The translations under genes were made by a program, and so were the position numbers. From assembly GCA_000437755.1 (NCBI GenBank), contig FR900155.1:1-22471 (forward strand): a stretch of 22,471 nt of DNA, given 5' to 3'. The notes below the pieces were generated by a model, which did not search any database, had not been told where the DNA came from, and saw only the letters and a program-made list of their open reading frames with translations. Positions within the stretch are counted from its first letter, which is position 1, and each line of letters opens with the position of its first letter. Source of the DNA: Roseburia sp. CAG:303. GTDB taxonomy: Bacteria > Bacillota > Clostridia > Lachnospirales > Lachnospiraceae. Positions 22,417-22,471 of this stretch are shown piece by piece.

Positions 22417-22443
22417 ATAAAAAGCAGCTGTTTCCAGCTGCTT
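22417..22443 (-). terminator. Intrinsic terminator of a gene beyond the right edge
   Basis: Minus strand AAGCAGCTG, GAAA loop, CAGCTGCTT and then TTTTATTT form a strong 9-bp hairpin with a U-tract. It ends a minus-strand gene whose body lies to the right of this window. The remaining 28 bases (22444-22471) are too short to call. Confidence 0.85.
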
Positions 22444-22471
22444 CCTTCTGTTCATTCAAAACTACACACTG

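Overview
This window looks like chromosome of a Gram-positive gut anaerobe of the Clostridia, most likely Lachnospiraceae. The basis is moderate-to-low GC, strong AGGAGG-type ribosome binding sites, short intergenic gaps, and the protein families present (TerD/TelA stress genes, a DAG-glucosyltransferase-type GT4, a DgkA-type kinase, a secreted M60 mucinase). I cannot name the genus. Every gene I can support lies on the minus strand, so transcription runs from high to low coordinates.

Reading in transcription order. (1) At 22.3-16.4 kb there is a two-gene surface unit: a 1690-aa secreted M60 (HExxH) glycoprotein-directed metalloprotease with a dockerin-like domain, FN3 and F5/8C modules, followed 12 bp later by a small membrane-anchored protein with a cohesin-like ectodomain. 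A terminator follows. (2) At 16.3-11.8 kb a good sigma-A promoter precedes a maltose-type O-acetyltransferase, a DgkA-type lipid kinase, a phasin-like acidic protein and an AarF/UbiB kinase-like membrane protein, then a GT4 glycosyltransferase and a small YjfB-family protein. (3) At 11.57-11.76 kb lies a 187-bp MITE-like palindromic repeat with 19-bp imperfect terminal inverted repeats and three internal stem-loops. (4) At 11.5-9.5 kb there is a DUF445 membrane protein and an apparently cytosolic HtrA/trypsin-like protease. (5) At 9.5-0.86 kb a strong promoter, set inside an inverted repeat, drives a rhomboid protease, a 756-aa YceG-like protein, TelA (YceH-like), three TerD paralogues and a PMCA-type Ca2+ ATPase, closed by a clean intrinsic terminator. 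(6) At 576-1 there is the 5' part of a lipoprotein gene carrying a recent in-frame 318-bp-period duplication; it runs off the left edge.

The most interesting material is in and beside the tellurium-resistance-type (Ter) operon. By eye, the YceG-like protein is built of three divergent copies of one module of about 170 residues. The N-terminal half of the neighbouring HtrA-like protease appears to be a fourth, single copy of that module. This would link a cytosolic serine protease to the Ter stress system. The second item of interest is the adjacent pair of a dockerin-bearing mucinase and a cohesin-like membrane anchor.

All family assignments come from motif recognition and reading alone; no database search was run.
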